NCBI RefSeq assembly: GCF_014077005.1
Contig: NZ_JACGVC010000038.1
Span: 62,001 to 126,000 of the forward strand
Source: Colwellia sp. MB3u-45
Lineage (GTDB): Bacteria; Pseudomonadota; Gammaproteobacteria; Enterobacterales; Alteromonadaceae
DNA: 64,000 nucleotides
Direction of reading: 5' to 3'
How positions within the stretch are numbered: position 1 is the stretch's first letter; the number at the start of each line of letters is the position of its first letter. Shown here one piece after another: positions 1 through 9,286 of this stretch. Position numbers and translations under genes: made by a program. The notes under the pieces are model-generated. The model searched no databases. It was not told the DNA's origin and saw only the letters and a list, made by a program, of their open reading frames with translations.

Positions 1-1165
1 TAACATTAAAGGTCAGTAATTGTGTTAACGCTTGATAAGCTCCGGCACGAGCAGGGTCAAGTAAAACCTTAGTATACTTTTGTTTTGCCCAAGGCTGGTC
101 TTGCCAATCACTGTTCAAATCAGCTTGATAAAATTGGCAATTGTGAATATCATTTTTCAGCGCATTTTCTTGAGCCTTCTCTACCATTACTGAGATGCCC
201 TCAATACCGACAACACGACTGACCTTTTCAGCAATAGGTAAACTAAAATTACCTAAACCACAAAACAGGTCGAGCACAATATCGTTATCATTAAGCGCTA
301 ACCAAATCAGCGCCTGCTCCACCATTTGCTTATTAACCAGATGATTGACCTGGATAAAGTTATTCACCGAAAACTCAATTTTTATTGCATCCGTTAAGGA
401 ATAAAACAAAGTTTTATCTTCGGTCAGTGGCGTGACCTCATTACCGTCATCAAAGTAAACTAGCCATTGATTTTTATCAGCAAAAAGTTGCCAAAGCTTT
501 TTGTCTTGCGCCGTTGCTTTCACTAATTGTCGCACCACAACCACCTGCTCATTAGCCGCAATAATTTCAACATGACCGATGGCATTTTTACCTGACAACC
601 TGGGCAGAAGTTCTTTTAGCTCAGCAAAAACATGACCAAATGCTTCGACGATTACTGGGCAAGACTTAATTTCAGTTAAGTGGCTGCTCTCGCGTTGACG
701 AAAGCCAATAATCGGCGCACCACGTTTATTATATTGCACACCAATTCTTGCTTTGCGGCGATAATGCCATGGTTCATTAATAAGGTGACTCTGCCATGGC
801 AGACTTTCATTGAGTGCTTGGCGAGCAAATAATTGCGTTATTTTATCTTGCTTATAAGCTAACTGCTGCGAGTAGTCCATATGCTGTAAATTACAACCAC
901 CACACTGAAAGTAATGACGACACTTAACTTCTACTCGCGCTGCACTGGCGCTAATAACACGCAATAATTTTGCTTTTGCAAACTTACTTTTTTGCTCATA
1001 CACATTAACTTCAACCGTTTCATTGGGCAGTGCACCTTCAATAAAAATTGGGTTTTTACCCTGAAAGGCAACGCCGCAGCCTTGCTGATCAAGGTGGCTA
1101 ACATTAACGGTTATGTGTTGCTGTATCGGTGCTTTTTTCGGGCTTGCTTTAAAAAAATTTGCCAT
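1..1165 (-). CDS. rlmD: 23S rRNA (uracil-1939-C5)-methyltransferase RlmD, 3' end cut by the window
   Basis: SAM-dependent RNA methyltransferase that makes m5U1939 in 23S rRNA. The ATG at 1163-1165 opens a frame that runs off the left edge, giving about 388 residues. An N-terminal TRAM-like segment is followed by the iron-sulfur cysteines C82, C88 and C91 (C-x5-C-x2-C) and a fourth Cys in a SCPVI motif. The SAM-binding motif DLFCGLGNFSLP and a later LLDPARAGA motif are visible. The catalytic Cys region near the C-terminus lies outside the window. It is divergent from barA, an arrangement also found in Escherichia coli, which supports orthology. Function is from family knowledge. Confidence 0.95.
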   Translation of the reverse strand, partial: MANFFKASPKKAPIQQHITVNVSHLDQQGCGVAFQGKNPIFIEGALPNETVEVNVYEQKSKFAKAKLLRVISASAARVEVKCRHYFQCGGCNLQHMDYSQQLAYKQDKITQLFARQALNESLPWQSHLINEPWHYRRKARIGVQYNKRGAPIIGFRQRESSHLTEIKSCPVIVEAFGHVFAELKELLPRLSGKNAIGHVEIIAANEQVVVVRQLVKATAQDKKLWQLFADKNQWLVYFDDGNEVTPLTEDKTLFYSLTDAIKIEFSVNNFIQVNHLVNKQMVEQALIWLALNDNDIVLDLFCGLGNFSLPIAEKVSRVVGIEGISVMVEKAQENALKNDIHNCQFYQADLNSDWQDQPWAKQKYTKVLLDPARAGAYQALTQLLTFNV

Positions 1166-1305
1166 AGCTATCTTAGTTTGCCATCAAGGAGCAGCATAAA
1201 TTATCTATTAGCTGCCATAGTGAACGATTACTATTTGGTATTAGTCTTAACTGTGCCATTATAGTGTTATTAACCCAATGATTTTACACTAAAGCTCAAC
1301 AAAAA

Positions 1306-4092
1306 ATGCATAAAATAAGCCTGAAAGATTGGGTAATTTTACTTACGGTCGTTCCTACGACCCTAATCAGTTTAGTTGTTGCTGGCTACTTATCCTATAG
1401 TCGCTATAGCGAACTCGATCAGTTTATTTATCAACGTGCCAATAGCATCATTTCTCCTCTTGCCATTAGCAGTGCTGAGCCATTATTAGCGAAAAAAAGA
1501 GATAGCTTAAGAACGCTGATCGGCTTTAGCCACCGCAGTCAATCTGACATTATAAAAAGCATCGCCATATTCACTGTCAACAACCAAGTGTTCGTCACCA
1601 GTGCTTATCACGGTGACACCCTTGCCATGCGCCTTAAAACCGGAGAAAGTTTGCCTAAACGCATTCAGTATGAAGACTTCGGTGATTACCTCATTTATCG
1701 CGCGCCCATTATTGACGAATTTACCACACAAACCAGTGACGGCACTTTAGGCAGTAGTATTATTGGCTATATCGCCATACACATTGACAAGAGTACGATT
1801 AGATATGCTCAACAACAGTTGTTGATCACAGTATTTTTCATCTTACTCGCTGGCTTTATCATCAGTGCATTGTTTGCCTATAAACTCATTAATAGCGTTA
1901 CCCGCCCGATATCATCAATGGTATTAGCAATAGACCGTATTAGAGAAGGAAAAATTGATAGTCGTATCAGTGGACAGCTTGTTGGTGAGCTAAACTTTTT
2001 AAAAAATGGCATCAATACCATGGCGCAATCTTTAGGCACTTATCAAGATGAAATGCAACGTAGTATTGATCAAGCCACGATAGATTTACGTGAAAGTTTA
2101 GAGCAATTTGAAATTCAAAACGTCGAGTTAGATATTGCAAAACGTAAAGCGCAAGATGCTAACAAGGTAAAGTCTGAGTTTTTGGCCAATATGAGCCATG
2201 AGTTACGTACGCCTCTTAATGGTGTTATCGGTTTTACCCGGCAAGTGTTAAAAACGCCCTTAAGCGATACTCAGCGCGATCACTTACAAACTATCGAACG
2301 CTCAGCGGCCAGCCTGCTATCGATTATTAATGATATTTTAGACTTCTCTAAACTTGACGCGGGTAAAATGATCATTGAAAACATTCCGTTTTCCATTCGT
2401 GAATCCATTGAAGAAACCCTGACATTACTGGCACCCAGTGCCCATAAAAAGAATATTGAATTATCATTACGCGTTAGCCCTCAATTACCTGACTCACTGA
2501 TTGGTGACGCAATGCGTATCAAACAAGTGATGGTTAACTTAGCCAGTAATGCGATTAAATTTACTGATAAAGGCTCGGTGGATATCAAGCTTGAAGGCCA
2601 TGTTATTGGCAAAAATCGCTATAAAATTAGGGTAACAGTTCAAGACACGGGTATTGGCATATCAAATCAGCAAAAAAATTCAATTTTCCAAGCCTTTGGC
2701 CAGGGTGATAAAAGTGTGACTCGGATTTATGGCGGCACTGGTTTAGGACTGGTTATCTCTCAACGTTTAGTCTCAGAAATGCACGGTAGCATTGGTTTCG
2801 ACAGTATAGAAAATGAAGGTTCAACTTTTTGGTTTACCTTCCAGTGTGAAATAAACACCATACCCACTTTGCAGTTATCTGCCCCAGAAGGTCTGATTGG
2901 TAAGGCAATATTGTATTATGAGCGTCATGCCGCAAGTCGTTTAGCAACCAGTGAAATATTGGCAAGTTGGCAAATGAAAACAACTTGTATTAGCCAACGC
3001 AGTGATATGGACGAAATACTGGCCAATAAAAAATTGCTCTCGTCATTCGACTTTGCTTTAATCGGCCATGACGTTACGCCATCAGCGCTTAATGACGTGA
3101 AAAAGTTTATCTTTATCCTGAAAGATATTATTCCGTCCATACATTTAGCCATTAATAGTAATTCACCTAGTTTACATGAGGCGTTAATTTCAAGTGGTGC
3201 TAAAACTTGTCTCAGTAAACCCATAACGGTGCAGCGCTTGAGTAAAACACTTTCTCCAACAACCATTCGAGAAATCAATAGCTTAATTTCAGTGTCAGAA
3301 AAAAAAGTGCCGATTAAAGTACTGGCAGTTGATGATAATGAAGCCAATTTAAAATTGATCAATGCGCTGTTGCTTGAACAAGTCACAGATGTCATCACAG
3401 CTACCGACGGCGCTCAAGCCGTAGCCTTATGCCGACACGAGAAGTTTGCTTTAATATTTATGGATATACAAATGCCTGTACTCGATGGCATTTCTGCTTT
3501 GGCAATTATTCGTCAACAAACACTTAATGAGCATACCCCAATAATCGCGGTGACCGCACATGTCTTTGGCGAAGAGAAAGATAAATTACTCGACAATGGC
3601 TTTAACTCCTTTATTACAAAGCCTATTGATGAAGCCATGCTGCATCATAGTATTTATGAGTATTGTGATTCAACATTACTCGCTTATCACCCTAAGCTTG
3701 TTGCTCCAACACCTAGACCTATTAACGATTCTAGGCCAAAGATTATTGATTGGAAGCTGGCATTACAAAGAGCAGGACAAAAAAAAATGTTAGCCAAAGA
3801 TATGTTTATTGGCTTGGTCAACAGTTTGCCAGAAAGCAAAGCCAACATTTCTGAAGCGCTTATCTCTCAAGATATTGAGCAGTTAAAAGTGTTAATACAC
3901 AAGCTTAATGGCGCTTGTTGTTACTCTGGTGTACCCAGTTTAGGCAAGGTGACTCATGAACTTGAAACAGAATTAAAACGAGATATTGGCCTAGATGATT
4001 TACAACCAGAATTTTTCGAATTTTTTGAACAAATAGATTTGGTATTAGAAGAAGCGGAAGCTTTTATCAACAATATTGAAAGCAAGCATTGA
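1306..4092 (+). CDS. barA: Hybrid sensor histidine kinase BarA
   Basis: Inner-membrane tripartite kinase, 928 aa, close to the usual BarA length. Membrane segments lie near residues 9-29 and 172-192 and flank a periplasmic sensor region. A HAMP segment (about 190-245) and coiled coil follow. The HisKA box FLANMSHELRTPLNG has the phospho-accepting H298, and the HATPase N and G boxes are present (NLASNAIKF, DTGIGIS, GGTGLGL). A degenerate receiver-like stretch precedes a true receiver with D720 in MDIQMPVLDG, and a C-terminal Hpt domain has H865 in IHKLNGAC. In the family it phosphorylates the response regulator UvrY/GacA, controlling Csr sRNAs. That partner is not in this window. The position beside rlmD supports the call. 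Confidence 0.94.
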   Translation: MHKISLKDWVILLTVVPTTLISLVVAGYLSYSRYSELDQFIYQRANSIISPLAISSAEPLLAKKRDSLRTLIGFSHRSQSDIIKSIAIFTVNNQVFVTSAYHGDTLAMRLKTGESLPKRIQYEDFGDYLIYRAPIIDEFTTQTSDGTLGSSIIGYIAIHIDKSTIRYAQQQLLITVFFILLAGFIISALFAYKLINSVTRPISSMVLAIDRIREGKIDSRISGQLVGELNFLKNGINTMAQSLGTYQDEMQRSIDQATIDLRESLEQFEIQNVELDIAKRKAQDANKVKSEFLANMSHELRTPLNGVIGFTRQVLKTPLSDTQRDHLQTIERSAASLLSIINDILDFSKLDAGKMIIENIPFSIRESIEETLTLLAPSAHKKNIELSLRVSPQLPDSLIGDAMRIKQVMVNLASNAIKFTDKGSVDIKLEGHVIGKNRYKIRVTVQDTGIGISNQQKNSIFQAFGQGDKSVTRIYGGTGLGLVISQRLVSEMHGSIGFDSIENEGSTFWFTFQCEINTIPTLQLSAPEGLIGKAILYYERHAASRLATSEILASWQMKTTCISQRSDMDEILANKKLLSSFDFALIGHDVTPSALNDVKKFIFILKDIIPSIHLAINSNSPSLHEALISSGAKTCLSKPITVQRLSKTLSPTTIREINSLISVSEKKVPIKVLAVDDNEANLKLINALLLEQVTDVITATDGAQAVALCRHEKFALIFMDIQMPVLDGISALAIIRQQTLNEHTPIIAVTAHVFGEEKDKLLDNGFNSFITKPIDEAMLHHSIYEYCDSTLLAYHPKLVAPTPRPINDSRPKIIDWKLALQRAGQKKMLAKDMFIGLVNSLPESKANISEALISQDIEQLKVLIHKLNGACCYSGVPSLGKVTHELETELKRDIGLDDLQPEFFEFFEQIDLVLEEAEAFINNIESKH

Positions 4093-4132
4093 AAATATAA
4101 CTAGATTGGACTAAAGAAAACAGGGTAAATAG

Positions 4133-4417
4133 TTAACGCATTTTTATATTTGGTGAGGTGTTAATGTCGCCATCTTCAGTAACCACCGCAATGCCTGAAT
4201 CACACCTTAATACGGCTAAGCTATGTCCTTCATCATTGCGAATAAAACTGAGTTCATAACCAAACTTCCCTAAACTACTAGCAGAAAACTTTTGTGCCAG
4301 TGAGAGTTTAAACCACCATGTTGATTGCTCAGGTACTTGTTTTCGCCTATCAAGAATAGGATTTTTTTGCGACGGCATATCAACTCCCCAATCCACATCT
4401 ACTGATAAAGAATTCAT
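4133..4417 (-). CDS. Hypothetical protein, 94 aa
   Basis: I do not recognise this protein. It is a soluble-looking 94-residue product with no signal peptide or membrane segment. Its C-terminal half (GYELSFIRNDEGHSLAVLRC then GIAVVTEDGD) reads like alternating beta strands. Translation could begin at the ATG at 4415-4417 or at an internal Met 14 codons later. Neither has a strong ribosome binding site. It converges with barA and lies about 97 bp downstream of acpS in the same orientation, so it may be read as the last gene of that series. Coding potential is moderate and no function is proposed. Confidence 0.6.
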   Translation of the reverse strand: MNSLSVDVDWGVDMPSQKNPILDRRKQVPEQSTWWFKLSLAQKFSASSLGKFGYELSFIRNDEGHSLAVLRCDSGIAVVTEDGDINTSPNIKMR

Positions 4418-4514
4418 TCACTTAAGTAAAAGTATAGGGTATATATAATGGCCAAGTCATAGTTTATTCGTAGCTTTGTCACATGCCGTTACATACTCAA
4501 CTTGCTGTCATTAA

Positions 4515-4895
4515 CTAGGTTGATAATACAACAAAAGCTGTGGCATATTTCACTTCATCAGAAAGTGATATATGCCATGTAGTAGCACCTAGATTTTCAG
4601 CTAGCATTAACGCCTGCAAACTAAGCTCAAGTGTGGGTTGACCCGAAGCTAATGACACAATATCAAAATGTTGAAACGAGACTCCGTTAGCAATACCGGT
4701 GCCAAGCGCTTTAGCTGCTGCTTCTTTGCCAGCCCAGCGTTTAGCCAAAAAACGCTCGGGTTGTTTTAACGTAAGATAGTGCTGATATTCACCAGACGTT
4801 AAAATTCGCTTGGCTAAGCGTTGCTGCGCATTTTCAGACATTTTTGCAATGCGCCGAATATCAACTATATCAGTACCAATACCAACAACTGACAA
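4515..4895 (-). CDS. acpS: Holo-[acyl-carrier-protein] synthase AcpS, TTG start
   Basis: Transfers 4'-phosphopantetheine from CoA to a serine of acyl carrier protein, activating fatty-acid synthesis. The 126-aa length is typical. The GIGTDIVDI motif carries metal-binding D9, and RWAGKEAAAKALGTG carries E58 and K57. The N-terminal motif can only be included by starting at a TTG (4893-4895). A strong GGAGG ribosome binding site lies a few bases upstream on the minus strand, which decides the start. It lies 24 bp after the pdxJ stop, the same pdxJ-acpS pairing found in E. coli, so the two are probably cotranscribed. Confidence 0.95.
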   Translation of the reverse strand: MSVVGIGTDIVDIRRIAKMSENAQQRLAKRILTSGEYQHYLTLKQPERFLAKRWAGKEAAAKALGTGIANGVSFQHFDIVSLASGQPTLELSLQALMLAENLGATTWHISLSDEVKYATAFVVLST

Positions 4896-4919
4896 ACTTT
4901 AACCCTCCGAAGTACTAAG

Positions 4920-5657
4920 TTATCCTAAAGTACGTGCTTCTAGCATTATACGCTTCATATCTCGAACCGCTTTGTCTAAACCGTCAATCACCGCACGGGC
5001 GATAATAGCGTGGCCAATATTGAGTTCAATTATTTCAGGTATCGCCGCAATTGGCTTAACATTGAAGTAATTAAGCCCGTGACCTGCGTTCACTTTTAAG
5101 CCTAAGCTATCAGCGTACTCAATGCCTTCAACCAAGCGCGCAAGCTCTTGTTGTTGCTCTTCTTCGCTTGCTGCATCAGCATATTGGCCGGTATGAATTT
5201 CGATATAAGTCGCTTTACTGAGTAGGGCTGCATCAATTTGTTTTTTATCAGCATCAATAAATAAACTGGTTTGTACACCCGAATTAGCCAATCGAGCTAC
5301 AGCGGCGTTAATTTTATCTTGTTGCCCAGCAACATCTAATCCACCTTCCGTGGTTAACTCTTCACGTTTTTCCGGCACTAAACAACAAAATACGGGCTTA
5401 ACTTCACAGGCAATATCCAACATTTCGTCGGTAACAGCCATTTCAAAATTCATCCGCGTATGTAAGGTTTGTTTTAGTACATAAATATCTCTATCTTGGA
5501 TATGGCGACGGTCTTCACGTAAATGCACTGTGATACCATCAGCACCAGCATGCTCGGCTACAGAAGCCGCATAGACAGGGTCAGGATAATTAGTGCCACG
5601 TGCTTGTCTTAATGTCGCAATATGGTCTACGTTTACACCTAATAAAATATCTTTCAT
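4920..5657 (-). CDS. pdxJ: Pyridoxine 5'-phosphate synthase PdxJ
   Basis: Condenses 1-deoxy-D-xylulose 5-phosphate with aminoacetone 3-phosphate to give pyridoxine 5'-phosphate, the last ring-forming step of DXP-dependent vitamin B6 synthesis. The 245-aa TIM barrel carries the family motifs [32 protein letters not shown] and NAGHGLNY. I prefer the ATG at 5655-5657, with AGAG just upstream, over the TTG two codons earlier. A perfect 3 x 16-bp tandem repeat lies 15 bp upstream of the start and may affect its leader. acpS follows closely. Confidence 0.95.
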   Translation of the reverse strand: MKDILLGVNVDHIATLRQARGTNYPDPVYAASVAEHAGADGITVHLREDRRHIQDRDIYVLKQTLHTRMNFEMAVTDEMLDIACEVKPVFCCLVPEKREELTTEGGLDVAGQQDKINAAVARLANSGVQTSLFIDADKKQIDAALLSKATYIEIHTGQYADAASEEEQQQELARLVEGIEYADSLGLKVNAGHGLNYFNVKPIAAIPEIIELNIGHAIIARAVIDGLDKAVRDMKRIMLEARTLG

Positions 5658-5671
5658 ATACAATCTCTATT

Positions 5672-5719
5672 ATGTTTACTGGATTAAATGTTTACTGGAT
5701 TAAATGTTTACTGGATTAA
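5672..5719. repeat. Perfect 16-bp tandem repeat, three copies, between recO and pdxJ
   Basis: The unit ATGTTTACTGGATTAA occurs three times without mismatch at 5672-5687, 5688-5703 and 5704-5719. It fills the intergenic space just upstream of the pdxJ start and lies in its likely leader. It is non-coding on the minus strand for the neighbours. Such perfect arrays are candidates for slipped-strand copy-number variation. Confidence 0.95.
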
Positions 5720-5779
5720 TTTTAACACCTTACATAGCTAAGTTTAACGCTTTAACTTAGAAATTTAATCATGACTTTG

Positions 5780-6466
5780 CTAGGCTTTCTTACTAAAGAG
5801 TTTTCGGCTATTTAACGGTACACCATCAAGTAAATGATTAATCACTTGTCTCATCAAAGCTTTAAAGGTATTGAGTACTTCTGGTGTCGATAAATCGCGT
5901 TCGGCAATCGCTTGTAAATGCCAACGATTATAACAAGGCTGCTTTAATTTTGTATAAGCTGGGATAAAGCCTTCGTCTGGTAAGTAATAGAAGCCCTCTG
6001 CACTATGCTCAAATACTAATGAAAAATCAAAAGAAAGGCCCAGTTCATCCATCAGCATCAATTCAAATTCTCGCAAACAAATCTCAATATTGCTCGCTTG
6101 TGCTAAAGCTTCTAAACTCATTTTATATTGCTGAAAAAGCGCCTCGCAAGCAATATTGTCGCCAAGCAGCCTAACCAATAATTCATTAATATAAAAAGCA
6201 CTGAACAAGGCGTTTTTCTTTAAAAGGAAAGATTTGCCAATCGGCTCAACTCGAATTAAGCTCTTTAAGTTGTATTGCCCTTTCAAGGTGACTTTAATCG
6301 GTAGAAAAGGTTGTAGTAGTGCTTTACGACTCGACTTTGTTGAATGACCGACATAACTTAACGCCGCCAGTTTGCCGTCATGCTCAGTTAACAAATCAAT
6401 TAGCAGCTGATTCTCTCGATAAGGTCGACTATGGAGCACAAAAGCTGACTGCGTAGTTTCTAGCAT
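5780..6466 (-). CDS. recO: DNA repair protein RecO
   Basis: Recombination mediator that, with RecR and sometimes RecF, helps RecA replace SSB on single-stranded DNA and promotes annealing. The 228-aa length is close to that of RecO from other gammaproteobacteria. The N-terminal OB-fold region begins with AFVLHSRPYRENQLLIDLLT and contains the characteristic GKLAALSYVGHSTKSSRK segment. The YINELLVRLL helix and the FELMLMDELGLSFDF stretch are typical of the family. It lies between era and pdxJ, the conserved era-recO-pdxJ order. The start ATG is at 6464-6466. Confidence 0.93.
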   Translation of the reverse strand: MLETTQSAFVLHSRPYRENQLLIDLLTEHDGKLAALSYVGHSTKSSRKALLQPFLPIKVTLKGQYNLKSLIRVEPIGKSFLLKKNALFSAFYINELLVRLLGDNIACEALFQQYKMSLEALAQASNIEICLREFELMLMDELGLSFDFSLVFEHSAEGFYYLPDEGFIPAYTKLKQPCYNRWHLQAIAERDLSTPEVLNTFKALMRQVINHLLDGVPLNSRKLFSKKA

Positions 6467-6635
6467 CTAAATTCCAAGTTAGCCCAGTGGCATTTAAGCA
6501 CTGTTCAGAAAGCGAAAAATAAAATTTTTATTGGCTCAGGTAACAATTACAAACTAAACCTAAGTACCTAACGCTATGTAGGCGAGGCTTAATCAACTAC
6601 TTTGTGAATAGTAAATTAAACCCGAATATATCAAA

Positions 6636-7547
6636 CTAACCTGAGTAATCGTCGCCATAGCCTAAGCTTCTTAAGGCGCGTTCGTCATCTGCCCAGCCTG
6701 ATTTAACTTTCACCCAAGTCTCTAAAAATACTTTACGTTCAAATAGATTTTCCATATCACGTCTTGCTTCTTGGCCAATAACTTTCAGCTTTTCACCCTT
6801 ATTGCCAATAACCATACGCTTTTGGGTCGTTCTTTCGACTAAGATCAGCGCGTTAATATGCAAGATGCCTTTTTCATCAATCTTAAATTGTTCAATTTCA
6901 ACCGTTGTTGAGTAAGGTAATTCATCGCCAGTAAAACGAATTAGCTTTTCACGCACAATTTCAGAGGCCATAAATCGACTTGAACGATCGGTAATATAAT
7001 CTTCAGGAAACCAAAACTCTGCTTCGGGTAAGGTGTTAAGGCAGATTTTTTTAATCGCCTCAACGTTATCACCTTTACTGGCTGAAATCGGTACAATATC
7101 AGCAAAATCATGCATAGCACCTAACTTCTGTAAATGCGGTAACAAGGTGTCTCTGTCGGGTATATTATCAATTTTATTAACCACTAATACACAAGGAGCA
7201 CCGCTGTTTTTAATTTTGGTCAGTACCATTTCATCGTCGCTTGTCCAATGTGTACCTTCAACTAAAAATACTACAGTGCCAACTTCTGCCAAGGTACTGC
7301 TAGCCGCACGGTTCATTAAACGATTAATGGCCCGTTTTTCTTCTGAATGCAGGCCAGGGGTGTCAACTAAAACGGCTTGATGATTACCTTCAGTTAAAAT
7401 ACCTAATATTCGATGACGTGTGGTTTGTGGTTTACGTGAGGTAATACTGACCTTTTGGCCAAGCAAGGTGTTTAATAATGTTGATTTACCAACATTTGGA
7501 CGGCCAACAATGGCAATAAGACCGCAATAGGTTTGTTCTGTTGTCAT
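6636..7547 (-). CDS. era: GTPase Era
   Basis: Essential GTPase that binds the 3' end of 16S rRNA through a KH domain and checks 30S subunit maturation. The 303-aa product shows the P-loop GRPNVGKS at residues 15-22, the switch II motif DTPGLH and the NKID specificity motif. The C-terminal KH core is visible as [13 protein letters not shown]. It lies 34 bp after rnc and is probably in the same transcript, as in E. coli, coupling rRNA processing with maturation. The upstream recO gap holds no clear signal. Confidence 0.97.
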   Translation of the reverse strand: MTTEQTYCGLIAIVGRPNVGKSTLLNTLLGQKVSITSRKPQTTRHRILGILTEGNHQAVLVDTPGLHSEEKRAINRLMNRAASSTLAEVGTVVFLVEGTHWTSDDEMVLTKIKNSGAPCVLVVNKIDNIPDRDTLLPHLQKLGAMHDFADIVPISASKGDNVEAIKKICLNTLPEAEFWFPEDYITDRSSRFMASEIVREKLIRFTGDELPYSTTVEIEQFKIDEKGILHINALILVERTTQKRMVIGNKGEKLKVIGQEARRDMENLFERKVFLETWVKVKSGWADDERALRSLGYGDDYSG

Positions 7548-7581
7548 AATCTAGTTATCAACTTAAATGTCAAACAAGCGA

Positions 7582-8268
7582 TTAAGCTTGTTCTATTAAT
7601 TCTAAAACCTGCAAAGCGGCTGATTGCTCAGCTTTACGTCGGCTACTGCCCTTAGTAATCACTTCCTTCACAACTACGCTTGTTGTACAACGCACTGTGA
7701 ACTGCTGATTGTGTGATTGCCCCGTGGTATTAATTACATCATATTGTGGCAAAGGAATTTTTCGTCCCTGCAAATACTCTTGTAAACGTGTTTTTGGGTC
7801 TTTTTGTTCATTGCCTGGCTTGATATCGCTTAAGCGCTGTTCAAACCAGCTGAGAATTAATGCCTGACATGTGGGTAAGTCGGCATCTAAATAGACAGCG
7901 CCTATGATGGCTTCAATGGCATCTTCAAGGATCGAATCTCTGCGATGACCACCACTTTTTAATTCGCCAGGTCCTAAAATTAAATATTGACCTAAGTCAA
8001 AGTCTCGACCCACCTCAGCTAAAGTAACACCTTTAACCAAACTTGAACGCATACGCGTTAAATCGCCTTCGGCCTGCTTGGGAAATTTTTGATATAAAGA
8101 CTCTGCAATCACAAAACCTAAAATCGAATCACCTAAAAACTCTAGTCGCTCATTATGAGCACCTTTAGCGCTTCTATGTGTTAACGCTTGCAATAATAGT
8201 TTTGGCTCTTTAAAACTATAGCCAATTTTTTTATAAAGCCGCGCAATCGCGGCAGGAGTATGTAACAC
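7582..8268 (-). CDS. rnc: Ribonuclease III
   Basis: Double-strand-specific endonuclease that processes rRNA precursors and some mRNAs. The 228-aa protein has the RNase III signature [10 protein letters not shown] at residues 39-48, including catalytic E43 and D47. A second acidic helix, [14 protein letters not shown], is also present. The C-terminal dsRNA-binding domain spans about residues 155-226 with [11 protein letters not shown] and [10 protein letters not shown]. The start codon at 8266-8268 follows the lepB stop by only 2 bp, so translational coupling with lepB is likely. Confidence 0.97.
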   Translation of the reverse strand: MLHTPAAIARLYKKIGYSFKEPKLLLQALTHRSAKGAHNERLEFLGDSILGFVIAESLYQKFPKQAEGDLTRMRSSLVKGVTLAEVGRDFDLGQYLILGPGELKSGGHRRDSILEDAIEAIIGAVYLDADLPTCQALILSWFEQRLSDIKPGNEQKDPKTRLQEYLQGRKIPLPQYDVINTTGQSHNQQFTVRCTTSVVVKEVITKGSSRRKAEQSAALQVLELIEQA

Positions 8269-8270
8269 AG

Positions 8271-9191
8271 TTATTCAATTCCACCGATTCGAGAAAAACG
8301 CACGTTAGTTGGTATCCAATGTGGTAAAAAGCTGTCTGGTGTTCGATCAAAATCAAAACTCATCCAAATAGCAACCGCTTCGCCGACTAAATTCTCTTCT
8401 GGCACAAAGCCCCAAAAACGTCCATCTAAGCTATTATCCCGATTATCGCCCATAACAAAGTAATGACCTTTAGGCACAAAAAACTCATTCGCTTGTGTAC
8501 CACTTTGCTGAAAGTAATGCTGTGTGCGCGGTAAAATTTGCTCATTAACTAAGAAGTCATGTGTTTTATCCGCCATCGTTGAGCTGTAACGCGTTAATGG
8601 CATACCATCGTCGTTATAATCGGTTTTATTTTTAAAGGTTTGTTTTACTTGCTCAAAATCAGGACATTTTGCATCAGAAGGCAAACAGGCTGATTTGATA
8701 TATAAAATTTTATTTTTATATATTACTCTATCGCCCGGTAAACCTATCACACGTTTGATGTAATCAATTTGTGGATCTCGTGGGTATTTAAAGACCACAA
8801 CATCACCACGATCTGGCAAGCCAACTTGAAAAAATTTATTACGTACTACGGGATCGCGCAAACCATAGTTAAACTTATTCACTAAGATAAAATCGCCATC
8901 AAGTAACGTTGGCATCATAGAACCAGAAGGTATTTGAAACGGCTCATAGATAAACGAGCGCAGTATCAACACAAAAGCAATAACCGGAAAAATTTGTACT
9001 GAGGTATCAACTAATGCTGATGGCTCAATTAATTTAGTCACAATGTTTTCGCTTAAAGGTGATGCACATTGAGCTTGCGCATCGGCTAACTTAAGCTGAC
9101 GTTGTGGTGCTAAATAAAACTTATCAGCTAACCAAACAATGCCGGTAATTACGGTAACTATGACTAAAAATATTGAAAAGTAAACTGCCAT
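8271..9191 (-). CDS. lepB: Signal peptidase I
   Basis: Membrane serine protease that removes signal peptides from exported proteins. The 306-aa product has two N-terminal membrane segments (about 3-20 and 65-80) and then the periplasmic catalytic domain. The nucleophile S91 lies in [10 protein letters not shown] and the general base K146 in [11 protein letters not shown]. The [14 protein letters not shown] box is intact. It sits between lepA and rnc in the conserved lepA-lepB-rnc-era order, and the start ATG is at 9189-9191. The secretion role follows from the family. Confidence 0.97.
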   Translation of the reverse strand: MAVYFSIFLVIVTVITGIVWLADKFYLAPQRQLKLADAQAQCASPLSENIVTKLIEPSALVDTSVQIFPVIAFVLILRSFIYEPFQIPSGSMMPTLLDGDFILVNKFNYGLRDPVVRNKFFQVGLPDRGDVVVFKYPRDPQIDYIKRVIGLPGDRVIYKNKILYIKSACLPSDAKCPDFEQVKQTFKNKTDYNDDGMPLTRYSSTMADKTHDFLVNEQILPRTQHYFQQSGTQANEFFVPKGHYFVMGDNRDNSLDGRFWGFVPEENLVGEAVAIWMSFDFDRTPDSFLPHWIPTNVRFSRIGGIE

Positions 9192-9286
9192 ATTATTCCT
9201 ATCTTTTAATAATTAAACTAATACAAAGTTGACTAATTAAGTGTTCTACTCTTTCATTGAACAGTTCATTAATCAACTTGGTATTC

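Noticed and set aside
992-1264. Plus-strand frame of 90 residues at the rlmD start
   Set aside because: It lies mostly antisense to the conserved N-terminus of rlmD, and its product has no recognisable feature.
5672-5719. CRISPR-like array
   Set aside because: The units are directly adjacent with no spacers, and no cas genes are present; it is a simple tandem repeat.
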